A DNA stretch of 6,309 bases from Cryomorphaceae bacterium (GCA_003564735.1 PXEK01000315.1:1-6309); one strand, 5' to 3'. Counted from the first letter of the stretch, positions 1 to 5,942 are shown. Translations and numbers: made by a program. The notes: generated by a model not told the origin, from the sequence alone.

Positions 1-872
1 ATAAGGAAAAAGAGGGAACGCACTAAAAACGTAGCTTCTGAACCTATTTCGTGGAATTTACCAACCTCACGGTCGAGCACCTCAGGTTTGAGTTTTTTAA
101 TCCAATTAAAGTTCGTCAACTCATCCAAATTCCCGAGAAGCAAACCAAAAACCAGAATGAAAATGAGAGCCGGGAGATGGTAAATTTTCGCCAGCGTGTA
201 AATGAAAATCATCGACAAAATAATGGGCGCAAACTTGATGTTATGCTTTATTCTGCTCAGCATAAAAGCCAAACCTACGGAGGCGACAAATGAAATAATA
301 ATCATTAAAATAAGTTGACCAAAGAACAATCCCACCTCAAAAAAACCGATGACTTCATTCAAAACGAAAAAGTTGAAGAAGATGACGCCTAAAATATCGG
401 ACAAACTACTTTCATACGTGACAAATTCTTTTTTTACCGGCGAAAAGTGTTGCACACTGGGAATGGCTATGGCAGAGCTGATGATAAATAAGGGAATGGC
501 ATTTATCATTGAAGCCTTGAGACCGTAACCAAAATAAACATGCAAAACCCAAGCGCCGGCAACTGATAATAGGATTAAGGCTACAAGAGCCAGTAAAATG
601 GAGCGTTTGAGTACGGTAACTTTTGTTCGGTTGAACTCGAGTTCCAGCGCTCCTTCAAGCACGATGAGTACCAGGCCTATAGTGCCTAAAACGGGGAGCA
701 CCGGTTCCAAGTTAGGTATATTTAAATTGAGATAAAAAGCCGTTTGTTTTACCAACCAACCTAAAAGCAGGAGCATCACTACCGAAGGAATCTTTGTTTT
801 GGGTGCCGTAATATCAAAAATATACGCCAGCAGCATCAAAGAGCATAAGGTAATAATAATATTTAAGGTCAT
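1..872 (-). CDS. Na+/H+ (cation:proton) antiporter, CPA superfamily; C-terminal part beyond the left edge
   Basis: This is an inner-membrane secondary transporter expected to exchange Na+ or K+ for H+. The ATG at 872-870 opens 290 codons without a stop, and the left edge cuts the gene. An in-frame TGA lies eight codons upstream with no better start between, and AAAGAG lies just ahead of the ATG. Seen in the translation: hydrophobic helices throughout (about 4-20, 30-48, 60-75, 92-112, 122-140, 157-178, 182-206, 215-230, 234-248); the N-terminal pattern FDITAPKTKIPSVVMLLLLG, typical of the family; the LEGALELEF segment at 72-80; the ion-site stretch ESSLSD at 154-159; and SEATFLVRSLFFL near residue 278, which matches the conserved late helix with its arginine. 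CPA1 proteins usually have Asn-Asp where this one has Ser158-Asp159. The fold assignment is firm. Ion preference, and whether a cytoplasmic regulatory domain follows, cannot be seen here. Confidence 0.88.
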   Translation of the reverse strand, partial: MTLNIIITLCSLMLLAYIFDITAPKTKIPSVVMLLLLGWLVKQTAFYLNLNIPNLEPVLPVLGTIGLVLIVLEGALELEFNRTKVTVLKRSILLALVALILLSVAGAWVLHVYFGYGLKASMINAIPLFIISSAIAIPSVQHFSPVKKEFVTYESSLSDILGVIFFNFFVLNEVIGFFEVGLFFGQLILMIIISFVASVGLAFMLSRIKHNIKFAPIILSMIFIYTLAKIYHLPALIFILVFGLLLGNLDELTNFNWIKKLKPEVLDREVGKFHEIGSEATFLVRSLFFL

Positions 873-992
873 GTATTTCTCTTTAATTCGTCAATGCCGC
901 GATATAGCTAAGAGCAAGTCCGGCCTTTTAGTTTTTCCCGGTGGTAATCCATAGTATTTTACAGCCCGACTAAACACTGAATAACCAAGACG

Positions 993-1000
993 CAAACATA
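993..1000 (-). promoter_or_regulatory. Candidate -7 promoter element for the antiporter gene
   Basis: Read on the minus strand this is TATGTTTG, an exact match to the Bacteroidota -7 consensus TAnnTTTG, followed by CG. It lies about 120 bp upstream of the antiporter ATG and would give a leader of roughly 115 nt. No clear -33 TTG is present at the right spacing, so the call is tentative. The box at 1112-1119 is an alternative. Confidence 0.3.
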
Positions 1001-1091
1001 TAAAAAACACGGTGCTTTTACACTTAAAAATGTCAAACAAGAATATCTCCTTATTGTTTCTCATGTCCTTTGAGGTCTCATCTTTCGTCAG

Positions 1092-1119
1092 TCATTGTTG
1101 ACAATGAGGAACAAACGTA
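1092..1119 (-). promoter_or_regulatory. 16-bp palindrome next to a minus-strand -7 element
   Basis: TCATTGT (1092-1098) and ACAATGA (1101-1107) are perfect inverted repeats separated by TG. Four bases away, 1112-1119 reads TACGTTTG on the minus strand, an exact TAnnTTTG match. The palindrome would cover the transcription start, the classic place for a repressor operator. No good -33 is visible on the minus strand. On the plus strand, TTG at 1098-1100 followed 17 bp later by TAATTTG (1118-1124) is a weaker promoter-like pair pointing the other way. Binding protein unknown. Confidence 0.35.
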
Positions 1120-1241
1120 ATTTGATATCTCTCCGTTGCCATCCCATAAATATTTTCGGTTTATCCGTTGTTTCATGTGTTTGTAAATGTTCCTGCCGGT
1201 TTTCAGGGGCCTTTCGGTATTTAGGTTGGGGAGATTCTTAT

Positions 1242-1255
1242 TTTTGGTCAGAACC
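1242..1255 (-). repeat. 14-bp dispersed motif, copy A
   Basis: The minus strand reads GGTTCTGACCAAAA, identical to the copies at 2570-2583 (plus) and 6095-6108 (minus). This copy is in noncoding DNA. Similarity to the 2570 copy appears to run a little further on both sides if one-base gaps are allowed (AAGG before; ATAA and AATC after). On the plus strand the overlapping bases 1239-1246 read TATTTTTG, a TAnnTTTG match, so a promoter role on that strand is also possible. Confidence 0.5.
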
Positions 1256-1382
1256 TTAAGGGCATCGTCATTTTCCCTGTGTATATATCAGGGTAGTATC
1301 CAAAGGCAAAAAACCGAGTTAAGATGAGTAGAGGAATAGCCGGGTTTGGGTTTGCATCAGAGGTTAAAAGGAAAGCGAAAGT

Positions 1383-1961
1383 CTATTCCACTAGCATCAA
1401 CTTCTTGATTTTTTCCGCGTTCCGGTTATCGGTGAGTTGTTCTAAAAGGAGGAGAGCCACGCTAAGCGCCGTACCCGGTCCGGATGATGTAATGAGTCGG
1501 TTCGCTTTTACAACACGCTCACGAGATAAAACGGCTCCGCGCTCGGCAAGGAACTGTTGTCTCTTTTTCGTGTTGTGCGTTGTGGCCGGTTGTCCTTTTA
1601 ATATGCCGCTCTCGGCCGCGGGTAAAGCCCCGGTGCAAACGGTGGCAATCCATCTGTTTTGTTCATGAAAAGTTTTGATGAGGTCGATAACTCGACTGCC
1701 CATAGCTTCCTCGTAAAACCCGAATTCCTCAAATCCGCCCGGCAGGACCAACGCCTCAAATTCGTCAACTACAATTTGGTCGAGTGTGGTATTGGCCATG
1801 AGTTTTTGGCCGAATGAACCGGGAACTTCTTTCTGTATGCCACAAGTGCAGATTTCGATTTTACCGACTCCATACAGCGCGTTCCATCCAAAAACATCAA
1901 TAAACGCCGCAGCTTCCACAAGTTCAAATCCACGGGGTAGGAGTAGGAGTACTTTTTTCAT
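1383..1961 (-). CDS. DJ-1/PfpI-family protein (YajL/DJ-1-like)
   Basis: A 192-residue single-domain cytoplasmic protein of the class-I glutamine amidotransferase-like fold. The start is the ATG at 1961-1959 (MKKVLLLLPRGFELVEAAAF). A longer in-frame start at 2081 would lie inside the upstream lipoprotein gene and add 40 residues unlike the family. Seen: the first strand; RGFELVE, whose Glu16 aligns with DJ-1 Glu18; VLPGGFEEF at 72-80; the nucleophile elbow ATVCTGALPAAESGIL with Cys109; the ATTH motif at 126-129; and the C-terminal SSGPGTALSVALLLLEQL, which is characteristic of the DJ-1 branch. Family members are redox sensors or chaperones, glyoxalase III or deglycases (disputed), or isonitrile hydratases. 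Sequence alone does not choose among these. It lies 23 bp after the lipoprotein gene on the same strand with no promoter between, so the two are probably cotranscribed. No strong Shine-Dalgarno is present. Confidence 0.9.
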   Translation of the reverse strand: MKKVLLLLPRGFELVEAAAFIDVFGWNALYGVGKIEICTCGIQKEVPGSFGQKLMANTTLDQIVVDEFEALVLPGGFEEFGFYEEAMGSRVIDLIKTFHEQNRWIATVCTGALPAAESGILKGQPATTHNTKKRQQFLAERGAVLSRERVVKANRLITSSGPGTALSVALLLLEQLTDNRNAEKIKKLMLVE

Positions 1962-1984
1962 TTTGACAATAATTTTTCCGGCTA

Positions 1985-2428
1985 TTATTTTGTGATGATG
2001 CCAAAGCCTTTGGGGGCTTTCATTTCGCCGTAGTCGTACATGTTGATGTAAAGATTTACAGTGTCTTCTCTGCCTTCCCAAGTCACACGATAAACATCTA
2101 AAAGCGCCATCCCGGTTAGTGTATGTTCGCTGTTACTTTCTACAGGGCAGCAACTGCCACTCCTGCTGTACCACACCGGTTCACCGTTGGGACCGGTAAG
2201 GGCGTTGAGGTAGCGGCGTTCGTTGAGCGGACCTTGGTTTTTGTCAACACCCCCCACTTTTACGGCGTTTTTTTTGGAATACCCGTAGGTTTCATCTTCA
2301 CATACTTCCGTAATGATAAAGAGTTGCTTTTTCTCATCCGGTGTTTTGGATTTTTGAAATAATGAACAACCTGCCGAGGCGATTAGAATACTGAATAATA
2401 AAAGGCTTGCCGAGATGCTTTTTTTCAT
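1985..2428 (-). CDS. Small conserved lipoprotein (GPLNERR / SGSCCP / LYINMYDYG family)
   Basis: A 147-residue secreted lipoprotein of unknown function. MKKSISASLLLFSILIASAGC is a lipoprotein signal peptide with acylated Cys21. The residues after it (SLFQKSK) lack the acidic surface-export signal of Bacteroidota, so a periplasm-facing location is inferred. The mature domain has ITEVCEDETYGYSKKNAVKV at 39-58, GPLNERRYLNALTGPNGE at 66-83, a Cys93-Cys94 pair in SGSCCP, VTWEGR, and a C-terminal LYINMYDYGEMKAPKGFGI. I recall this pattern from short Bacteroidota lipoproteins that databases sometimes call 2-dehydro-3-deoxyphosphooctonate aldolase; nothing here resembles that enzyme. The start at 2428 is preferred over an in-frame ATG at 2455, because the -7 element (2453-2460) overlaps the latter and transcription would begin downstream of it. 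First gene of a likely operon with the DJ-1 homologue. Confidence 0.85.
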   Translation of the reverse strand: MKKSISASLLLFSILIASAGCSLFQKSKTPDEKKQLFIITEVCEDETYGYSKKNAVKVGGVDKNQGPLNERRYLNALTGPNGEPVWYSRSGSCCPVESNSEHTLTGMALLDVYRVTWEGREDTVNLYINMYDYGEMKAPKGFGIITK

Positions 2429-2443
2429 GAAAGTAAAATTTTG

Positions 2444-2464
2444 AGTGTACCTCAAAAGTACACT
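2444..2464. promoter_or_regulatory. Inverted repeat (operator candidate) enclosing the lipoprotein -7 element
   Basis: AGTGTAC at 2444-2450 and GTACACT at 2458-2464 are perfect 7-bp inverted repeats with a 7-bp centre. The minus-strand -7 box TACTTTTG (2460-2453) begins inside one arm and fills the centre, so a dimeric protein bound here would block RNA polymerase. The plus-strand side is followed by a T run, but no gene lies upstream on that strand, so a terminator is unlikely. Confidence 0.5.
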
Positions 2465-2484
2465 TTTTGGTTGAATCTCGTCAA
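2453..2484 (-). promoter_or_regulatory. Promoter of the lipoprotein/DJ-1 operon
   Basis: The minus strand has TTG at 2484-2482 (preceded by TTTTG), a 21-bp spacer, then TACTTTTG at 2460-2453, an exact match to the Bacteroidota TAnnTTTG -7 element. Transcription would start near 2446 and give a leader of about 18 nt, A/T-rich and without a Shine-Dalgarno. The same octamer occurs upstream of priA and of the right-edge gene. Confidence 0.65.
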
Positions 2485-2534
2485 CAAAATAAAATCATTT
2501 GTAGTAAGCGGTGGCGAAAAAGTATTTTCTTCAT

Positions 2535-2542
2535 TACTTTCG
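2535..2542 (+). promoter_or_regulatory. Candidate -7 element for the glycosyltransferase gene
   Basis: TACTTTCG differs from TAnnTTTG at one base, and its ten-base context TCATTACTTT is identical to the -7 region of the right-edge gene (5931-5940). It predicts a start near 2548 and a leader of about 45 nt. Just downstream are the short palindrome CTTTTCAAAAG (2548-2558) and one copy of the 14-mer. No good -33 exists at the usual spacing. TTTG at 2498-2501 with TATTTTCT at 2523-2530 is a weaker alternative. Confidence 0.45.
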
Positions 2543-2569
2543 CGTGTCTTTTCAAAAGGAGCGTCAAAG

Positions 2570-2583
2570 GGTTCTGACCAAAA
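2570..2583 (+). repeat. 14-bp dispersed motif, copy B (glycosyltransferase leader)
   Basis: GGTTCTGACCAAAA lies 9 bp before the GTG start of the glycosyltransferase, where a ribosome-binding or leader regulatory site would be. With the preceding G it forms a 15-mer shared with copy C (6095-6109). Its GGT and ACC ends are complementary, making it weakly palindromic. An in-frame TGA inside it (2575-2577) bars any start further upstream for the glycosyltransferase. Confidence 0.5.
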
Positions 2584-2592
2584 TATAAATCC

Positions 2593-3333
2593 GTGGCTGA
2601 AAGTTTAGTAATTATTCCAACGTACAATGAAATTGACAATATCGACCAAATGGTGGAGGCTGTTTTTGGACTCCCCAAGGCGTTTGATTTGCTCATTGTT
2701 GACGACGGATCACCCGACGGAACGGGCGAACGGATTGAAGAATTGCAAAAAAAGCACCCCGATAAACTTCACTTATTAAAACGAAAAGGAAAGCTGGGAT
2801 TGGGAACGGCTTATATCGAGGGATTTAAATATGCCTTGGAACGCGATTATCAATTCATTTACGAAATGGATTGCGACTTTTCTCATGACCCCGAAGATTT
2901 ACTTCATTTGCATGAGGCGTGCGCTGGAAAGGGCGCCGATTTAGCCATAGGCTCGCGTTACGTTTCCGGCGTGAATGTAGTGAATTGGCCCATCGGGCGC
3001 GTGCTGATGAGCTATTTTGCTTCGGTTTATGTAAGGTTTATCACAGGTATGCCGGTGCACGATGCCACGGCGGGTTTTAAATGTTACCGCCGCCGGGTTT
3101 TGGAAACAATCAATTTGGATAAAATCAGGTTCAAGGGCTACGCTTTCCAAATTGAAATGAAGTTTACGGCCTGGTGGCTGGGCTTTAATGTTACTGAAGT
3201 GCCAATTATTTTTAGAGAGCGTACCAAAGGAACTTCCAAAATGAGTACGGGTATTTTTAAAGAGGCATTTTTTGGTGTAATTACCCTAAAGTTGCGTTCC
3301 ATCTTTAAAAAGCGCCCCAAACCCAAGTATTAG
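2593..3333 (+). CDS. Polyprenol-phosphate mannose synthase-like GT2 glycosyltransferase (DPM1-type)
   Basis: A 246-residue cytoplasmic or membrane-peripheral GT-A enzyme, expected to move mannose (or a similar sugar) from a nucleotide sugar to undecaprenyl/polyprenyl phosphate, supplying a lipid-linked donor for envelope or protein glycosylation. Seen: VIIPTYNE at 6-13; DDGSPDGT at 37-44 (nucleotide binding); the metal-binding DxD as Asp93-Cys-Asp95 in EMDCDFSHDP; IGSRYVSG; HDATAGFKCYRR; and FRERTKGTSKMS at 207-218, the signature region of DPM1 enzymes. The length equals a catalytic domain alone. There are no C-terminal membrane helices, unlike some archaeal and GtrB-type relatives. The GTG start is forced, because a TGA lies six codons upstream with no ATG between. 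No Shine-Dalgarno is at the expected distance; AAGGAG at 2556-2561 is too far. Divergent from the lipoprotein gene and convergent with priA. The sugar specificity is inferred from the family. Confidence 0.88.
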   Translation: MAESLVIIPTYNEIDNIDQMVEAVFGLPKAFDLLIVDDGSPDGTGERIEELQKKHPDKLHLLKRKGKLGLGTAYIEGFKYALERDYQFIYEMDCDFSHDPEDLLHLHEACAGKGADLAIGSRYVSGVNVVNWPIGRVLMSYFASVYVRFITGMPVHDATAGFKCYRRRVLETINLDKIRFKGYAFQIEMKFTAWWLGFNVTEVPIIFRERTKGTSKMSTGIFKEAFFGVITLKLRSIFKKRPKPKY

Positions 3334-3335
3334 TC

Positions 3336-3363
3336 CGGGCTTTTCAGCGCCGTAATTTTTTTT
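3336..3363 (+). terminator. Probable intrinsic terminator of the glycosyltransferase gene
   Basis: Directly after the stop codon, CGGGC (3336-3340) can pair with GC-CCG (3347-3352, one bulged G at 3349) around a 6-nt loop. Three bases later a run of eight T follows (3356-3363). It fills nearly all of the 35-bp gap to the convergent priA stop. The minus strand has no U run after the stem, so it serves the plus strand only. Confidence 0.5.
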
Positions 3364-3368
3364 AGAGC

Positions 3369-5828
3369 TTAATACGGATCAACATCGGCGTAAACCCTAA
3401 CCCTGTTATGCGGTTTGGTTTGTGAAAACGAAATCAGAATATCGTTGATGATTTTTTTGTTTTTCCCCAAGTGGAGTGCATGCTCTAGTTTGATGAGTAT
3501 ATTCATTCGATAGGTATTGCGCACACGGGCAATGTGTGGGAACTCGGGGCCTAAAATGCGCCTTCCGAATTTTTTTCGCAGGTTGCGTGCTAAAAAATCG
3601 GCAGCTTCCTTAACGTCGGGCTTTTTCTTATGTTGAAGTGTGAGCCGAATGAGTTTGCAATAGGGCGGATACATAAAGCTTTGCCTGTCTTCTACTTGCA
3701 GAGCGTAAAACGATTTGTAGTCGTTATTTTTTACAAAGTTGATAATAGGATGATCGGGTTGAAAGGTTTGAATGAATACTTTTCCTTTTTTATCGCCGCG
3801 TCCCGTTCTCCCCGCCACTTGGGTCATGAGTTGAAATGCTCTCTCATCGGCTCTAAAGTCTTGAAAGTTGAGCATTTGATCGGCGCTTATGATGCCGGCT
3901 ACACTTACATCTTTGAAGTCCAAACCTTTTGAAATCATTTGGGTACCCACCAAAACATCAATTTCTTTGTCTTCAAAGGCGGTGATGATTTGCTGTACGG
4001 CTTTTTTCCCGCGTGTGGTTTCCAAATCCATTCGCTTAATCTCGGCATCGGGAAAAAGGATTTGGGCGTCGTCTTCAATTTTCTCCGTTCCAAAACTCAG
4101 CAAATCCACTTCATGGCTGCCGCATGCCGGACATACTTTAGGAAGGGCCGAGCTGTGTCCGCAGTAATGGCATTTAAGTAGATTCAGGTACTTGTGGTAA
4201 GTGAGTTTAACGTCGCAATTGGTACATTCGGGCGTCCAACCGCAAGTTTTGCACTGCGTAAAAGGAGAGTACCCTCGTCGATTTTGGAACAGTATGGACT
4301 GCTCTTCTTTTTTCAGTGCCTCTTCTACCGCTTCAAAAAGGGATTCGGAGATATGGCCTTTCATTTCCTTGCGCCTGTAAGCCTCTTTCATATTCACCAC
4401 ACTAAACTCCGGCATCACGGCGTTTTTATGTCGCTCGAAAAGCTCAACCAATGCGTATTTGCTTGTTTTACAGTTATAGTAGCTCTCGACAGAGGGTGTT
4501 GCCGAGCCCAAGATTACCTTACTTTGGTGAAGTAAACTAAGCACAACGGCCACATCTCTTCCGTTATAGCGCGGGGCGGGGTCGTATTGTTTGTATGATG
4601 ATTCATGTTCCTCGTCCACAATAATGAGTCGTAAATCATGAAATGGTAAAAACACGGCAGAACGCGCACCCAGAATAACTTTAATCTCAGGGTTTGTGAG
4701 TAGTTCCTGCCATACTTCAGCTCTCTCGTTGGCGTTGAATTTAGAGTGGTAAACCGCAATTTGATTGCCAAAGTGCTTTTCGAGTCGGCTCACAATTTGG
4801 GTGGTGAGTGCAATTTCGGGAAGCAGGTAAAGGGTTTGACCTCCCTCTTCAATAACGCTTTTAATCAGTTCAATGTAAATTTCGGTTTTTCCCGAACCCG
4901 TAACTCCATGCAATAAAACGGGTTTTTCTTGTTCAAACCCTTTTTTGACGCTTTGCAGTGCAGTTTCTTGAACCGGGCTCAGTTTAGTATTGTTTCTGGT
5001 GGACTTATAATCGGGTAGTCGACCCTCTTCCAATTCAAAAATGCGAATTATTCCCTTGCTTTCGAGAGATTTAATTTGCGACGATGTAGCTCCCGCAGCT
5101 TTTTGCAAGGCTACTTTCCCCACCGGCTGCAATTGCGGAGTGCCCCAATGACTCATTTCTACCAGTTTCATAAGCGCGTTGAGTTGTTTGGGTGCCGAAC
5201 CCAGAGTGTCAAACGCTTCCTGAAGCGGCCCTTCTTCAATGTAGTGTTCTGTAAATTCAACGTATGACTTCATGAGGGGCGTGTACCGGTCTTTAACCTC
5301 CTCGAGGGGCACAATCATACCGCGCTTAATCATTTTCCTCATTTGAGGATACGCGTTTTTTACGTTGAGCAGTTTACTTAACTCGTTTAAGGTCATGCGG
5401 TCTCTCGCGTGCAATGCCTCGATTACCATATCTTCCTTTGGTGAAAGATCTACAGCGTTGTAATCTACCGTTTCATTTAGTGTAACCACCGTTTCGCTGC
5501 TCACACGCAAACTTGAGGGAAATGCCGCATTATAAACATCACCTATATTGCACATGTAGTAATCTGCAATCCACTTCCAAAGACGAAATTGAGAATCCAA
5601 TACAACAGGTGTGGTATCAACGCACTCATACACATATTTTGCCTCGTAATTTTGCGGAGCGACGGTATGCACTTTTTCCACTATCCCGGTGTACAGCTTT
5701 TGCTTACCAAACTGCACCAAAACACGCTGACCTCGTTCCAACTTACCGTTGAGTTCTTGCGGAACTCGATAAGTGTAGGCCTTTGGAAGTGACAAAGGAA
5801 GAAAAACATCGGCAAAAAAGGTCTCCAT
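3369..5828 (-). CDS. priA: Primosomal protein N' (replication restart helicase PriA)
   Basis: An 819-residue superfamily-2 3'-5' DNA helicase that recognises stalled forks and reloads the replicative helicase. Domains in order: the 3'-DNA-binding domain (about 1-110, starting METFFADVFLPLSLPKAYTY); a winged-helix region (about 125-270); a helicase core with Walker A GVTGSGKT at 308-315, the DEEH box at 405-408 and GSATPSVES at 441-449; the zinc-binding insert with eight cysteines as four CxxC pairs (526/529, 535/538, 553/556, 566/569); then GTQMISKGLDF at 628-638, motif VI QVAGRTGRG at 670-678, and the C-terminal domain with PPYCKLIRL. Every key residue is present, so the enzyme should be active. 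It is longer than the 732-residue E. coli protein, mostly through the N-terminal half and winged helix, as I expect for Bacteroidota. The ATG at 5828 begins the conserved N-terminus; the next Met is residue 92. Its promoter element is only 4 bp upstream. Confidence 0.98.
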   Translation of the reverse strand: METFFADVFLPLSLPKAYTYRVPQELNGKLERGQRVLVQFGKQKLYTGIVEKVHTVAPQNYEAKYVYECVDTTPVVLDSQFRLWKWIADYYMCNIGDVYNAAFPSSLRVSSETVVTLNETVDYNAVDLSPKEDMVIEALHARDRMTLNELSKLLNVKNAYPQMRKMIKRGMIVPLEEVKDRYTPLMKSYVEFTEHYIEEGPLQEAFDTLGSAPKQLNALMKLVEMSHWGTPQLQPVGKVALQKAAGATSSQIKSLESKGIIRIFELEEGRLPDYKSTRNNTKLSPVQETALQSVKKGFEQEKPVLLHGVTGSGKTEIYIELIKSVIEEGGQTLYLLPEIALTTQIVSRLEKHFGNQIAVYHSKFNANERAEVWQELLTNPEIKVILGARSAVFLPFHDLRLIIVDEEHESSYKQYDPAPRYNGRDVAVVLSLLHQSKVILGSATPSVESYYNCKTSKYALVELFERHKNAVMPEFSVVNMKEAYRRKEMKGHISESLFEAVEEALKKEEQSILFQNRRGYSPFTQCKTCGWTPECTNCDVKLTYHKYLNLLKCHYCGHSSALPKVCPACGSHEVDLLSFGTEKIEDDAQILFPDAEIKRMDLETTRGKKAVQQIITAFEDKEIDVLVGTQMISKGLDFKDVSVAGIISADQMLNFQDFRADERAFQLMTQVAGRTGRGDKKGKVFIQTFQPDHPIINFVKNNDYKSFYALQVEDRQSFMYPPYCKLIRLTLQHKKKPDVKEAADFLARNLRKKFGRRILGPEFPHIARVRNTYRMNILIKLEHALHLGKNKKIINDILISFSQTKPHNRVRVYADVDPY

Positions 5829-5832
5829 GTGG

Positions 5833-5840
5833 CAAAAGTA
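5833..5840 (-). promoter_or_regulatory. priA -7 promoter element
   Basis: The minus strand reads TACTTTTG, then CCAC, then the priA ATG. It is an exact TAnnTTTG match and the same octamer as at 2453-2460 and 5935-5942. A start point 5-7 bases after the box falls on the ATG itself, predicting a leaderless or nearly leaderless mRNA. No canonical -33 TTG is seen. Confidence 0.55.
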
Positions 5841-5851
5841 AGGGTAAAAAT

Positions 5852-5864
5852 GATGTAAAACATC
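5852..5864. promoter_or_regulatory. Short palindrome upstream of the priA -7 element
   Basis: GATGT (5852-5856) and ACATC (5860-5864) are perfect inverted repeats with AAA between. They lie 12 bp upstream of the priA -7 box, in the spacer/-33 region, where a regulator could bind. The arms are short, so chance is a real possibility. Confidence 0.25.
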
Positions 5865-5934
5865 TCTCGTGAATTACTAGTTGTATTGGAAAAGTAATCG
5901 CCTTTTCAAATGCATTTAACAACAAATAAATCAT

Positions 5935-5942
5935 TACTTTTG
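5935..5942 (+). promoter_or_regulatory. -7 promoter element for the right-edge secreted-protein gene
   Basis: TACTTTTG is an exact TAnnTTTG match. Transcription would start near 5948, with a leader of about 50-75 nt depending on the start codon. TTTA at 5915-5918 is the nearest thing to a -33 element; it overlaps a perfect 10-bp palindrome, AAATGCATTT (5908-5917). The 171-bp gap therefore holds two divergent promoters. Confidence 0.55.

Larger units (their letters stand above)
873..1382. other. 510-bp intergenic region without a convincing gene
   Basis: The stretch lies between the DJ-1 stop and the antiporter start, both on the minus strand. No open frame of convincing length with a normal start is present on either strand. 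It holds two minus-strand TAnnTTTG boxes (993-1000 and 1112-1119), the palindrome at 1092-1107, a 5-bp hairpin (CCCTG 1275-1279 with CAGGG 1289-1293) and one copy of the 14-mer motif at 1242-1255. Two stop-free minus-strand stretches, 1081-1287 and 891-1064, are discussed under findings. No tRNA, rRNA or riboswitch fold was recognised by eye. Its length suggests that the antiporter has its own promoter and is not simply the third gene of the lipoprotein/DJ-1 operon. Confidence 0.6.

Noticed and set aside
1275..1293. CCCTG...CAGGG hairpin as a terminator for the DJ-1 operon
   Set aside because: On the minus strand the stem is followed by AAAA rather than a U run, and it is about 90 bp past the stop.
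1366..1391. GGAA...TTCC followed by TTTT on the minus strand as the DJ-1 terminator
   Set aside because: Only a 4-bp A/T-rich stem with a large loop; too weak to support.
1324..1668. 114-residue plus-strand open frame
   Set aside because: Mostly antisense to the DJ-1 gene, with Ser/Arg-rich composition typical of a shadow frame.
1962..2081. Upstream in-frame ATG giving the DJ-1 protein 40 extra residues
   Set aside because: The extension overlaps the end of the lipoprotein gene, is Arg/His-rich and unlike the family; MKKVLLLLP is a typical DJ-1 N-terminus.
2556..2561. AAGGAG as the Shine-Dalgarno of the glycosyltransferase
   Set aside because: It lies 31 bp before the GTG start, and no start codon occurs at a usable distance before the in-frame TGA at 2575.
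2481..2696. 71-residue minus-strand frame containing YFGQNPLTLLL
   Set aside because: It runs antisense through the glycosyltransferase start and the intergenic region, lacks family features, and its FGQN comes only from the 14-mer.
4514..4771. 85-residue minus-strand frame inside priA
   Set aside because: Out-of-frame shadow of the helicase core; no independent features.
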